Source of the DNA: Leucobacter musarum subsp. musarum
GTDB taxonomy: Bacteria; Actinomycetota; Actinomycetes; Actinomycetales; Microbacteriaceae
Direction of reading: 5' to 3'
Length of the DNA: 64,000 nt
Assembly: GCF_001273845.1 (NCBI RefSeq)
Contig: NZ_JHBW01000068.1
Location: forward strand, 1 to 64,000
Numbering within the stretch: the stretch's first letter is position 1; each line of letters opens with the position of its first letter. Positions 46,837 through 55,191 of this stretch are shown in pieces. The notes under the pieces are model-generated. The model did not search any database and was not told the origin of the DNA. It saw nothing but the letters and a program-made list of their open reading frames with translations. A program made the position numbers and the translations under genes.

Positions 46837-47790
46837 ATGCGTCTCGGAGTGATCGACGTCGGATCAAACACCGTCCACCTGCTGGTTGTCGATGCCCACC
46901 CGGGCGCGAGTCCGGTGCCCTACCATTCGCAGCGCTCGGTGCTGCGGTTGATGCGGTACCTCGACGCCGACGGGGCCATCTCGGAAGAGGGGGTCGTACG
47001 TATCGTCGAGGCGATCCGCGAGAGCGCCGAAACGGCCCGCGAGATCGGCGTCGACGACCTCATCTCGACCGCCACGAGCGCGATTCGCGAGGCGACGAAC
47101 GGCGACGAGGTGCTCGCGCGCGTGACGCGGGAGACCGGCGTGGTGCTGCGGGTGCTGTCGGGGGAGGACGAGGCGCGCATCACGATGCTTGCCGTGCGTC
47201 GTTGGCTCGGTTGGTCGGCGGGGGAGGTGCTGCTGTTCGACATCGGCGGCGGCTCGTTCGAGATTGCGCAGGGCGCCGACGAGTATCCCGATGTGCAGGT
47301 GTCGCTGCCGCTGGGGGCTGGGCGATCCACCATCAATTTTCTCGCGGAGGATCCGCCTCCCCGCGAAGCCGTCTCGCGCTTGCGCGCGCACGCCCGGGCA
47401 GAATTCACGCGCGTGCGCGACGACCTCTTCGCCGACCGGCCGCGGCCGAAGCGCGTGGTGGGCACGTCGAAGACGATCCGCTCGCTCGCCCGGCTCGTGG
47501 GCGGCCCGTCGGACCCGGTGACCGGAGACCTCGCGCAGCTGCACTACGTCGGCCTGCGCGAGTGGGAGCCGTCGCTGCGCGAAATGCCGGGCGCCGTGCG
47601 CGAGTACCTGCCGGGCATCACGCCTGAGCGCGGCTACCAGATCATGGCGGGCGCAGTCGTGCTGCGCACCGCGATGAAGGTGTTCGGCGTCGAGACGCTC
47701 ACGATCTCACCCTGGGCACTGCGCGAGGGCATCGTGCTGCGCTACATCGACGCGCTCGACGGGCGCGGCGCGGAGCCGGTGCGGGGCTGA
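46837..47790 (+). CDS. Ppx/GppA-family exopolyphosphatase or pppGpp phosphatase
   Basis: A 317-residue member of the Ppx/GppA family. N-terminal GVIDVGSNTVHLLVVD and the second phosphate site LLFDIGGGSFEI are intact, and the third block is GTSKTIRSLARL. The length equals the short actinobacterial Ppx proteins, lacking the C-terminal HD domain of the enterobacterial enzyme. It degrades polyphosphate or (p)ppGpp; which cannot be told from sequence. Confidence 0.9.
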   Translation: MRLGVIDVGSNTVHLLVVDAHPGASPVPYHSQRSVLRLMRYLDADGAISEEGVVRIVEAIRESAETAREIGVDDLISTATSAIREATNGDEVLARVTRETGVVLRVLSGEDEARITMLAVRRWLGWSAGEVLLFDIGGGSFEIAQGADEYPDVQVSLPLGAGRSTINFLAEDPPPREAVSRLRAHARAEFTRVRDDLFADRPRPKRVVGTSKTIRSLARLVGGPSDPVTGDLAQLHYVGLREWEPSLREMPGAVREYLPGITPERGYQIMAGAVVLRTAMKVFGVETLTISPWALREGIVLRYIDALDGRGAEPVRG

Positions 47791-47840
47791 CGAGCTCACC
47801 TCGACGTGCGTCTGCCCCGCGTGTTTGCGAGGATGGATGC

Positions 47841-48470
47841 ATGATCGAGGTCGAGCGAGCCGTAGTCAGCGAGGGGGCCGTCACGCTGCTCCCCGAGACC
47901 AGCCTGCACGCCGCGGCGGGCGACGCCGTCGTCGTGCGCGGGCCGAATGGCGCCGGCAAATCGACCCTGCTGCGACTGGTCGCGGGCATGCGCGAGCCGT
48001 CACGCGGCTCGGTCACGATTGCCGGCAAGCGCGCTACCGCGAAGCACCGCGCGCTGCGCCGCACCGTTGCCGCGATGATCGGCCTTCCGCCGATGGCGCC
48101 CGATCTCACCGTGCGCGATCACGTGCGGCTCGTCGCGACGACTTGGGCCGGCAACGCGCCGAGCGCGGAGCGCCTGGCCGCAGAGGTGCTCGACGAACTG
48201 GGGCTGGCGGCGCTCGGGGAGCGCTTCCCACACGAGCTCTCGTCGGGGCAGACGCAGCTGTTCGGGCTCGCGTTGGTGCTCGCCCGACCGTTCGACGCGC
48301 TGGTGCTCGACGAGCCTGAGCAGCGGCTCGACGCCGATCGCATTCAGCTGGTGGTCGCGGCGCTGCGCAAGCGTCGCGCCCGAGGGGCCGCCATCGTCGT
48401 CGCCACGCACAGTGACGCGCTTGAGCGCGGGCTCGACGGCCGCGCGGTGCGCCTGCCGGCGGCGGCATGA
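47841..48470 (+). CDS. ABC transporter ATP-binding protein
   Basis: A 209-residue ATPase. Walker A is GPNGAGKST, the signature is LSSGQTQLFGLALVL (variant LSSGQ), and Walker B is ALVLDEPEQRLD. Its stop overlaps the start of the DUF6297 membrane gene (ATGA), its likely permease partner. The direction (export) is inferred from the compact ATPase and the absence of a binding protein. Confidence 0.9.
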   Translation: MIEVERAVVSEGAVTLLPETSLHAAAGDAVVVRGPNGAGKSTLLRLVAGMREPSRGSVTIAGKRATAKHRALRRTVAAMIGLPPMAPDLTVRDHVRLVATTWAGNAPSAERLAAEVLDELGLAALGERFPHELSSGQTQLFGLALVLARPFDALVLDEPEQRLDADRIQLVVAALRKRRARGAAIVVATHSDALERGLDGRAVRLPAAA

Positions 48471-50035
48471 GTTCGGGCGCGGGTCGCGCACTCGCGATCT
48501 GGCGGGCTCGGAGGCCGCGTAGCGGGGCGGATCGCGGCTACGTCGCCTACCTCATCGTGATGGTGGCGATCATCTGCGTCGCTCCGGCCGTGCGGGCGCT
48601 CTGGCTGGGCGTCACGACCCCGGAGGCGCTCGCCGCGCTCACGGCCCCCGGCACGGCTTCAACCGTGGGTGCCGTCGCCGCCACGCTCTGGGCGCTGGCG
48701 CTGGTCGCCGGCGGATTCCGCGGCCCCGCGCTGCGGCCACTGCTGCTCACCACGATCTTCGCCCGCAGCGATGCACCGCGCGCCCGCACGTTCGGGGGCG
48801 CGGTGCTGCTCGCCGGTGCCGCACTCACGGTCGCCACCACCCTCGTCGCCGGCTTCCTCGCCGCGGTATTCGCGAGCCACGGGCTCATCAGCGCGGGGCA
48901 CGCAGGGGAGCTGGTGGCGCTCGGCGCCCTCACCGGCGTGATCGCGACCGTCGCCTGGCTCGCGGGTCAGGCCGCACCGCGTGCGGCGCTCGCGGGTGCG
49001 GGCGGGGTGGCGATCCTGCTCGCTATCGGCTTGCTCGCGCCCGCGGGTGCTGTGCTCAGCGATGTCACTCCGTGGGGGTGGATCGCCTCCGCATGGGCGG
49101 GCGGCGCCTCGACGGCAAGCGCCGCGCTTGCGATTCCCGGGCTGACGCCGCTCGTCGCCCTCGCGTTGCTCGCCGTTGCCTTGCTCGTCTGCGCCCCGAT
49201 GCTGCTCGCACGACTCGACAGCGCGGCGCTCGAGACGCAGGCAGCACGCTGGGAGTCGCTGACGGCGCACGCCTACGGCATGGACTTCGCCGCGGCGATC
49301 TCGATCTACGGCGCCCGCCCGAAGCTCGGTCGGTCGCTCCGTGCCGTGCGCCCGGCATGCTCGCTGACCGCGACGTTCGTGCGCCGCGACGCTGTGGGGG
49401 CGGTGCGCACCCCGGGGCGGCTCATCGCGGGGGTGCTCGGCATCGCCGCGGGCAGCGTGCTGGTGGTGCTCGCCTGCACCGCGCCCACCCCGATCTGGGG
49501 CCTCGGCGCCGTGGCCGCAGTGCTGATGTTCGCGGGCGTGGGCCCGTTCACCGACGGGCTGCGGCACGCGGCGAGCGTCGCATCCGACTTGCCGCTCTAC
49601 GGCGTCAGCGACGAGCGATTGGTGGCGATGCACGCGGTGTTTCCGGCGGTCGTGGCGGCGCTGGTCGCGGCGTTGGTCGGCGCGGTGTCGGTGATCTTGC
49701 TCGGGGACACCGGCACCGGCTCCGACGCTTTGACACTGAGCATGCTCGTGCCGGTGCTCGCTGCAGCGGGCCTGGCACTCGTCGTGGTGCTCGCCCGAGT
49801 GAACGCTGCGCTCAAGGGGCATCTGTCGATTGCGATGCTCACGCCGATTCCGACGCCCGTCGGCGACGTGAGCGTGCTGGTGCGGCTCGCGTGGGCGCTC
49901 GACGGGGTCATCGTGGTCGCTGCGGCCGGTGCCGCCGTGGTGCTCGCCGGGGTCGCGCCGGTGTGGGCAATCGCGGCGGTGGGCGGCATGCTGCTCGTCT
50001 GCGTGACTCGCTGGCGCCGGCGTCGTGCGGGGTGA
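48467..50035 (+). CDS. DUF6297-family ABC permease-like membrane protein
   Basis: A 522-residue protein with about 12 hydrophobic helices and Ala/Val/Leu-rich composition. It resembles the actinobacterial DUF6297 family, which is usually encoded beside an ABC ATPase. No known permease motif is visible beyond that. The ATG overlaps the ATPase stop codon. Substrate and direction are unknown. Confidence 0.75.
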   Translation: MSSGAGRALAIWRARRPRSGADRGYVAYLIVMVAIICVAPAVRALWLGVTTPEALAALTAPGTASTVGAVAATLWALALVAGGFRGPALRPLLLTTIFARSDAPRARTFGGAVLLAGAALTVATTLVAGFLAAVFASHGLISAGHAGELVALGALTGVIATVAWLAGQAAPRAALAGAGGVAILLAIGLLAPAGAVLSDVTPWGWIASAWAGGASTASAALAIPGLTPLVALALLAVALLVCAPMLLARLDSAALETQAARWESLTAHAYGMDFAAAISIYGARPKLGRSLRAVRPACSLTATFVRRDAVGAVRTPGRLIAGVLGIAAGSVLVVLACTAPTPIWGLGAVAAVLMFAGVGPFTDGLRHAASVASDLPLYGVSDERLVAMHAVFPAVVAALVAALVGAVSVILLGDTGTGSDALTLSMLVPVLAAAGLALVVVLARVNAALKGHLSIAMLTPIPTPVGDVSVLVRLAWALDGVIVVAAAGAAVVLAGVAPVWAIAAVGGMLLVCVTRWRRRRAG

Positions 50036-50106
50036 CGTCGCGCCGCCGCCGCCGCGCGAATCAACTTTGAGGCACATCGGCACTTCGCCTGCTACAGTGG
50101 AGCCCG

Positions 50107-50215
50107 CAAGGGGAGTACTCCCGCTCGCAGTGTGCCCGTCATTACGGTTGCGTCGTCGCAGCCCGGGTCGCTGGCTCTGAACTGCATTCGCAGGGGCAGA
50201 GCGGAGGAGACCTTG
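50107..50215 (+). ncRNA. yybP-ykoY manganese riboswitch
   Basis: The leader of terC carries the family's conserved parts in order. CAAGGGGAGTA (50107-50117) is the 5' strand of P1 plus the first loop. CCGTCATTACGG (about 50136-50147) holds the CGTCA motif of the second loop. GGAGGAGACCTTG (50203-50215) is the closing strand, whose CCTTG pairs with CAAGG. These are the hallmarks of the Mn2+-sensing yybP-ykoY aptamer. No U-tract terminator follows, so control is probably at translation, through the GGAG site before the terC ATG at 50245. Transcript starts upstream of about 50100. Confidence 0.9.
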
Positions 50216-50244
50216 GTGAGTACCACCGAACCCTTGGAGCACCC

Positions 50245-51273
50245 ATGCAGATCACGCCGTTGGTGTGGATCATCACGATCCTCGTCACGATCGCTTTCTT
50301 CGTCTACGAGTTCTTCGCGCACGTGCGCAAGCCGCACGAGCCCACCATTGGTGAGTCGGCGCGCTGGTCGGCGTTCTACATCGGCCTCGCGCTGGTCTTC
50401 GGCGTCGGCATCGGTGTCGTCTCGGGCTGGAACTTCGGCGGCGAGTACTTCGCCGGCTACCTGACCGAGAAGGCGCTGTCGATCGACAACCTGTTCGTCT
50501 TCCTGCTTGTGATGGGTGCGTTTGCGGTGCCGAAGATGTACCAGCAGAAGGTGCTGATGGTGGGCATCATCATCGCGCTGATCTTGCGCGGCATCTTCAT
50601 CGCGGTCGGCGCGACGCTTATCGAGAACCTGAGCTGGATCTTCTACGCATTCGGTGCCCTCCTGCTCTTCCTCGCGTGGAAGCAGGCGTTCTCGAATCAC
50701 GAAAGCGACCCGGCGAATGGCCGCTTCATGCAGCTCGTGCGCCGCGTGCTGCCCGTCACCGACGACTACCACGGCGACAAGCTCACGGCGAAGATCGACG
50801 GCAAGCGCTTCTTCACCCCGATGTTCTTGACGATCGTCGCGATCGGCTTCATCGACCTCGTGTTCGCGGTCGACTCGATCCCGGCGATCTACGGCCTCAC
50901 GAACGAGGCGTACATCGTGTTCACCGCCAACGCCTTCGCGCTCATGGGCCTGCGTCAGCTGTTCTTCTTGATCGGTGGGCTGCTCGAGCGTCTCGTGTAC
51001 CTTTCGCAGGGTCTCGCTGTCATTCTCGCGTTCATCGGCGTCAAGCTCGTCTTCCACGCCCTGCACGTCAACGAGTTGCCGTTCATCAACGGCGGCGAGC
51101 CGATCCTCTGGGTGCCCGAGATTCCGATCTGGTTCTCGCTCGGTTTCATCGGTCTCACGATCACAGTCGCGACGGTGCTGAGCCTGCGGAGGACGCGCGG
51201 GCAGCGCACTGCCGTTGGTGCCCACGCGGCCGAAGATCAGGTGTCGGATCGCGCCGAGCTCGACCAGCGCTAA
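50245..51273 (+). CDS. TerC-family manganese exporter
   Basis: A 342-residue membrane protein of the TerC/Alx family with about nine helices. The acidic helix motifs EKALSIDNLFVFLLV and FIDLVFAVDSIPAI, which carry the metal-binding Asp residues, are both present. With a yybP-ykoY element in its leader, its job is most likely Mn2+ export under excess manganese, or manganese delivery to secreted proteins. Length fits the family. Confidence 0.94.
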   Translation: MQITPLVWIITILVTIAFFVYEFFAHVRKPHEPTIGESARWSAFYIGLALVFGVGIGVVSGWNFGGEYFAGYLTEKALSIDNLFVFLLVMGAFAVPKMYQQKVLMVGIIIALILRGIFIAVGATLIENLSWIFYAFGALLLFLAWKQAFSNHESDPANGRFMQLVRRVLPVTDDYHGDKLTAKIDGKRFFTPMFLTIVAIGFIDLVFAVDSIPAIYGLTNEAYIVFTANAFALMGLRQLFFLIGGLLERLVYLSQGLAVILAFIGVKLVFHALHVNELPFINGGEPILWVPEIPIWFSLGFIGLTITVATVLSLRRTRGQRTAVGAHAAEDQVSDRAELDQR

Positions 51274-51358
51274 GCCTGTGAGCGGGTCGGTGTCGTGGCG
51301 CCGGCCCGCTGAAGGCTGCGGGCGACACGCTTCCCAATAGGTCACTGATCGCTGTATA

Positions 51359-51374
51359 GTCAGCACATGCTGAC
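51359..51374. promoter_or_regulatory. Palindrome at the cmtR start (possible operator)
   Basis: Seven-base arms GTCAGCA (51359-51365) and TGCTGAC (51368-51374), two bases apart, straddle the cmtR start codon. Position suggests autorepression by the ArsR-type protein, but part of it is coding sequence, so it may be coincidence. Confidence 0.45.
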
Positions 51375-51726
51375 CATTTCGCATCGCCTTGACGCCATGA
51401 ATCGACTCGGTCGGGCCATGTCCGATGCGACGCGATCGCGCATCTTGCTCGCGCTCCTCGAGGCCCCCGGCTACCCGGCGCAACTCGCGCGCGATCTCGA
51501 CCTCACGCGCACGAACGTGTCGAATCACCTCGCCTGTCTGCGGGGCTGCGGCATCGTCGTGGCAGAGCCGGAGGGGCGTCAGACGCGCTACGAGATCGCG
51601 GACCCGCACTTGACCGCGGCGCTCAGCTCGCTGGTCGATGTGACGCTCGCGGTCGATGAGGCCGCGCCGTGCATTGACGCCTCGTGCCGCGTACCGGGCT
51701 GTTGCGAACCGGGCGGTGCGTCATGA
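51367..51726 (+). CDS. cmtR: CmtR-type Cd(II)/Pb(II)-sensing ArsR repressor
   Basis: A 119-residue ArsR/SmtB-family sensor. It follows mycobacterial CmtR closely, including the N-terminal MLT and RLGRAM. The DNA-recognition helix contains TRTNVSNHLACLRGCGIV. The metal ligands C57 and C61 (within that helix) and C102 are all in place, and C107, C112 and C113 add a Cys-rich C-terminus. Metal binding should release the repressor from DNA. Its TGA overlaps the ATG of the CDF gene. Confidence 0.9.
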   Translation: MLTISHRLDAMNRLGRAMSDATRSRILLALLEAPGYPAQLARDLDLTRTNVSNHLACLRGCGIVVAEPEGRQTRYEIADPHLTAALSSLVDVTLAVDEAAPCIDASCRVPGCCEPGGAS

Positions 51727-52406
51727 CCGCGACCGCACAGGTGCGCAGCCGCCCAGACATCTTGCGCCGCCGCATTCGGTGGGTCGTAGCGTTCACCATC
51801 GCTTGGAACGTCATCGAGGCGATCATTGCGCTGATTGCCGGCGGGGCCGCCTCGTCTGCAGCGCTCATCGGATTCGGCCTCGACTCGATCGTAGAGGTGC
51901 TCTCGGCGGCGGCGGTTGCGTGGCAGTTCAGTGCGACCGACCCGCAGCGGCGAGAGCGCACGGCGCTTCGCGTCATCGCGATCTCGTTCTTTCTGCTCGC
52001 TGCCTACGTGTCGGTTGACGCGGTGCTGTCACTCGCGAGTGCGCGCGATCCACAGCACTCGACGGTGGGAATCGTCTTGGCCGCGCTGAGCTTGATCGTC
52101 ATGCCGTTCTTAAGCTGGTTCGAGCGGCGCACCGGTCGCGAGCTCGGTTCGGCGTCGGCCGTCGCGGATTCGAAGCAGACGCTGATCTGCACGTATCTCT
52201 CCGCTGCACTACTCGTCGGGTTGGTACTCAACAGCGTGTTCGGGTGGGCGTGGGCTGACTCGATTGCCGCGCTGGTGATCGCTGGCTTCGCGGTGCGCGA
52301 GGGTATCAACGCGTGGCGTGGCGATGCGTGCTGCGCGACATCCGTTTCCGAGCTCACCGCGAGCGGCAGCGCGTCAGCGTGCCGAGACGGGTGCTGCGCG
52401 TCGTGA
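51723..52406 (+). CDS. CDF-type heavy-metal cation exporter
   Basis: A 227-residue cation-diffusion-facilitator-like exporter with five or six helices. Metal-site carboxylates lie in GFGLDSIVEV and in the later FGWAWADSIAAL. The usual cytoplasmic C-terminal metal domain is missing. Instead there is a short tail with DACCATS and ACRDGCC, which may gather thiophilic metals. The ATG at 51723 overlaps the cmtR stop. Cd, Pb or Zn efflux is the likely task. Confidence 0.85.
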   Translation: MTATAQVRSRPDILRRRIRWVVAFTIAWNVIEAIIALIAGGAASSAALIGFGLDSIVEVLSAAAVAWQFSATDPQRRERTALRVIAISFFLLAAYVSVDAVLSLASARDPQHSTVGIVLAALSLIVMPFLSWFERRTGRELGSASAVADSKQTLICTYLSAALLVGLVLNSVFGWAWADSIAALVIAGFAVREGINAWRGDACCATSVSELTASGSASACRDGCCAS

Positions 52407-52425
52407 ACCGCTCACGCTGAACTGA

Positions 52426-53361
52426 TTACCCCGCCGCCGGGTGCTCGCTGAGCGCGACGGCGTGGCGGATCGCCTGGGCGAGCTGTCGCACCGCCGTCGT
52501 GGGCTGGTCGCTGGTGCCTTCCCGGGGCGCGGCGAGCAGCACTGAGCGGGCGAAGCCGGGGTCGTCGATGGGCCGCAGCACGACGCCCGGGTGGAGGGGG
52601 CCGGCGGCGAGCTTGGCGACGAGGCCGATGACCATGCCGGCGGCGATCATGCCGAGCATCACCTGGAAGTCGTCGGTGCGAATCGCAACCTCGAGTTCGT
52701 GCCCCTCCGCGGCGAACGCGTCGACGAGCACGGTGTCCATGGGGTCGTCGAGGCTCGTGCCGAGCAGCCAGCGCTCGCCCCGCAAAGACATGAGCGAGTC
52801 GCGGTCGATCGTCGCGCGGGCGGCGAGCGGGTGCTCCTCGGGCAGGGCGAGCATGAGCGGATCGCGCAGCACCTCGGTCGTGATGATTTCGGGGCGCAGC
52901 GGCGCCTCGTACCCGGGAACCGAATACAGCAGTGCGGCGTCGATCGTGCGAGCGTTCACCGCGCTGACCAGCGGCCCGACCTCGAGCAGGGTCGCGTCGA
53001 TCTCGATGCCGAGGTCGGCGACCTGCGCCACGATCGAGGGCAGCAGCTTTGCGGCCGCGGTCGGAAACGTGCCGAAGCTGAGCCGTGCGCGACCCATCTG
53101 CGCGAGGTCTCGGGCGTCGCGCAGCGCCCGATCGGTGAGGGTCAAGATTTCTTCACCGCGATCCAGCACCAACACCCCGACCGGGGTGAGCGTCGAACCG
53201 CGCTTCGACCGTGCGATGACGGGGGAGCCGATGAGGCGCTCGAGATTGCGCAGGTGATAGTCGACGGTGGGCTGGCTCCAGGCGAGGGATCGCCCGGCCT
53301 GCGTCACCGAACCCTCCCGGTGCACGGCTCGGAGCGCCTGGAGCTGCCGCAGATCGATCAT
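52426..53361 (-). CDS. LysR-family transcriptional regulator
   Basis: A 311-residue LysR regulator. The HTH at residues about 4-63 reads LRQLQALRAVHREGSVTQA then TVDYHLRNLERLIG. The remainder is the two-lobed co-inducer domain. The ATG at 53361 is used. Divergent from the decarboxylase gene with an imperfect palindrome between, so it probably controls decarboxylase and permease in response to substrate or pH. Confidence 0.9.
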   Translation of the reverse strand: MIDLRQLQALRAVHREGSVTQAGRSLAWSQPTVDYHLRNLERLIGSPVIARSKRGSTLTPVGVLVLDRGEEILTLTDRALRDARDLAQMGRARLSFGTFPTAAAKLLPSIVAQVADLGIEIDATLLEVGPLVSAVNARTIDAALLYSVPGYEAPLRPEIITTEVLRDPLMLALPEEHPLAARATIDRDSLMSLRGERWLLGTSLDDPMDTVLVDAFAAEGHELEVAIRTDDFQVMLGMIAAGMVIGLVAKLAAGPLHPGVVLRPIDDPGFARSVLLAAPREGTSDQPTTAVRQLAQAIRHAVALSEHPAAG

Positions 53362-53407
53362 GATGTCCCTTATGCCATGTCGTGATCTCGAACGCAATTC
53401 GGATCGA

Positions 53408-53428
53408 GTCACACACAGTGTATGTGAC
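53408..53428. promoter_or_regulatory. Candidate LysR operator
   Basis: A 21-bp imperfect palindrome with outer arms GTCACA (53408-53413) and TGTGAC (53423-53428), and inner ACA/TGT pairs. Only one symmetric pair mismatches. It lies between the divergent LysR gene and decarboxylase gene, at about -55 to -75 from the latter's start codon, a usual LysR site. Confidence 0.65.
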
Positions 53429-53483
53429 CTCACAGCCGTTGCGGGGATTCCGCCGCGCAGCGCGGAGGGCCACGATGTGAGGC

Positions 53484-55022
53484 ATGCTGCATTCCGTTCT
53501 CACCGTCGCGCCCCGGTTCGCTCTCGACCACAGCCGTGCCCCCTATGCCGACGCCCTCGAAGCGCACGTTGCGCGCGGCCCGGTGCAGCTGATGGTGCCC
53601 GGCCACGGCGGCACCGAAGACGACCTCAGCGGGCGCCTCGCCCAGTTCCTCGGCGAGCGCGCGCTGCACCTCGATATTCCGATGCTCATCGACGGCGTCG
53701 ACCTCGCCGCTCCCGGCCAGACCGTGACCCCACTCGATGAGGCGCTCGCGCTCGCGGCTGACGCGTGGGGTGCCAAGCGCACCTGGTTCCTGACAAACGG
53801 CGCCTCGCAGGCGAACCGCACCATCGCGCTCGCAGCTCGCGGCCTCGGCGACCGCATCCTCGCCCAGCGCAGCGCGCACTCCAGCTTCAGCGACGGCATT
53901 CTGCTCGCGGGCATCACGCCGAGCTACGTCATGCCCAACGTCGATGCCGAGCACGGCATGGCCCACGGCGTCTCGCCCGCAGCGCTCGACGCGGCGCTCA
54001 CCGAAGCCGAGCAGCAGGGCACGCCGGCGCACGCCGTGTACGTCATCTCGCCGAGCTACTTCGGGTCGGTCGCCGACGTGCGGGGGCTCTCGGAGGTCGC
54101 GCACGCGCACGGTGCCCCGCTCATCGTCGACGGCGCGTGGGGTCCGCACTTCGGCTTCCACCCCGAGCTGCCCGAGTCGCCGGCCCGGCTCGGCGCCGAC
54201 GTCGTCATCTCGAGCACGCACAAGCTCGCGGGGTCGCTGACGCAGTCGGCGATGCTGCACCTCGGGCACGGCCCGTTCGCGGATCGCCTCGAGCCCCTCA
54301 TCGAGCGCGCCTTCAGCATGACCGCGTCGACCTCGACGAGCGCGCTGCTGCGCGGCTCGCTCGACATCGCTCGGCACGCACTCGCCACGGGCGAGGAGGC
54401 CATCGGGCGATCGGTCGCGGGAGCGCGTCGCTTCCGCGAGATCCTGCGCGCAGATGCCCGTTTCAGTATCGTGAGCGACACCTTCGACCGCTTCGCCGAC
54501 ATCGTCGACACCGATCTACTGCGGGTGCCGATCGACGTGAGCGGCGCGGGCGTCACCGGTCACTGGCTGCGTCAGCACCTTATCGAGCAGCACGAGATCT
54601 TCTTCGAGATGTCGACGGCGACCTCGATCGTCGCCGTGATCGGTGCGGGCAAGTCGTTCGACTTCGACGCCGTCTACCGCGCGATGGTCGCGAGCGTCGA
54701 GTCGCCCGAGGCTGACATTGAGCGTCGGGCCACGGGCGACGCCCACGACTTCCCGAACCTGCCGAAGCCCGGCGCCTACCGGGTCAGCCCGCGCGACGGG
54801 TTCTTCGGCGAGACCGAGGTCGTCTCTGCGGCCGAAGCGATCGGCCGGGTCTCCGCCGACACGCTCGCCGCCTACCCGCCGGGCATCCCCAACGTGATGC
54901 CCGGCGAAGAGATCACCGAAGAGGCGGTAGCCTTTTTGCAGGCTGTCGCGGCTTCTCCGACCGGATACGTGCGCGGGGCGATCGATCCGAAGATCGACCG
55001 TTTCCGAGTATTGCGGGGGTAG
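53484..55022 (+). CDS. Orn/Lys/Arg decarboxylase family enzyme (fold-type I PLP)
   Basis: A 512-residue PLP decarboxylase of the short Orn/Lys/Arg group (YaaO/Cad-like, without the N-terminal wing domain of the enteric inducible enzymes). The phosphate-binding region is TNGASQANRTI, the PLP-ring Asp is in PLIVDGAWGPHFGF (D216) and the Schiff-base Lys is in ISSTHKLAGSLTQS (K247). It yields putrescine, cadaverine or agmatine; which cannot be said. The following APC permease suggests amino acid/amine exchange. Confidence 0.88.
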   Translation: MLHSVLTVAPRFALDHSRAPYADALEAHVARGPVQLMVPGHGGTEDDLSGRLAQFLGERALHLDIPMLIDGVDLAAPGQTVTPLDEALALAADAWGAKRTWFLTNGASQANRTIALAARGLGDRILAQRSAHSSFSDGILLAGITPSYVMPNVDAEHGMAHGVSPAALDAALTEAEQQGTPAHAVYVISPSYFGSVADVRGLSEVAHAHGAPLIVDGAWGPHFGFHPELPESPARLGADVVISSTHKLAGSLTQSAMLHLGHGPFADRLEPLIERAFSMTASTSTSALLRGSLDIARHALATGEEAIGRSVAGARRFREILRADARFSIVSDTFDRFADIVDTDLLRVPIDVSGAGVTGHWLRQHLIEQHEIFFEMSTATSIVAVIGAGKSFDFDAVYRAMVASVESPEADIERRATGDAHDFPNLPKPGAYRVSPRDGFFGETEVVSAAEAIGRVSADTLAAYPPGIPNVMPGEEITEEAVAFLQAVAASPTGYVRGAIDPKIDRFRVLRG

Positions 55023-55029
55023 CGGCCCT

Positions 55030-55114
55030 GCGGCGCCTGCGACGGCGCCGCTCTGACTTCGCGGCCCACCGCCGCGGATTGCCCGAAGTACGGGCATCGC
55101 CCGGAAGACCGGGC
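55030..55114 (+). other. Three consecutive hairpins in the permease leader
   Basis: Hairpins with perfect stems: 55030-55051 (8 bp, six-base loop), 55081-55095 (5 bp) and 55099-55114 (6 bp, AAGA loop). They fill the 169-bp gap between the decarboxylase stop and the permease ATG. The first could be a terminator or attenuator of the decarboxylase message. No U-tract is present. Confidence 0.55.
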
Positions 55115-55191
55115 ACCCGGCCGCGCAATGCGACTCGGGACGAATAACCGGGCCTTCGAGCCCTGCGACAACGAAGTCTGGAGACACACGT

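Noticed and set aside
50092-51609. 505-residue frame antisense to terC and cmtR
   Set aside because: Covers the riboswitch and two convincing genes; translation is Glu/Arg/His-rich and unlike any family.
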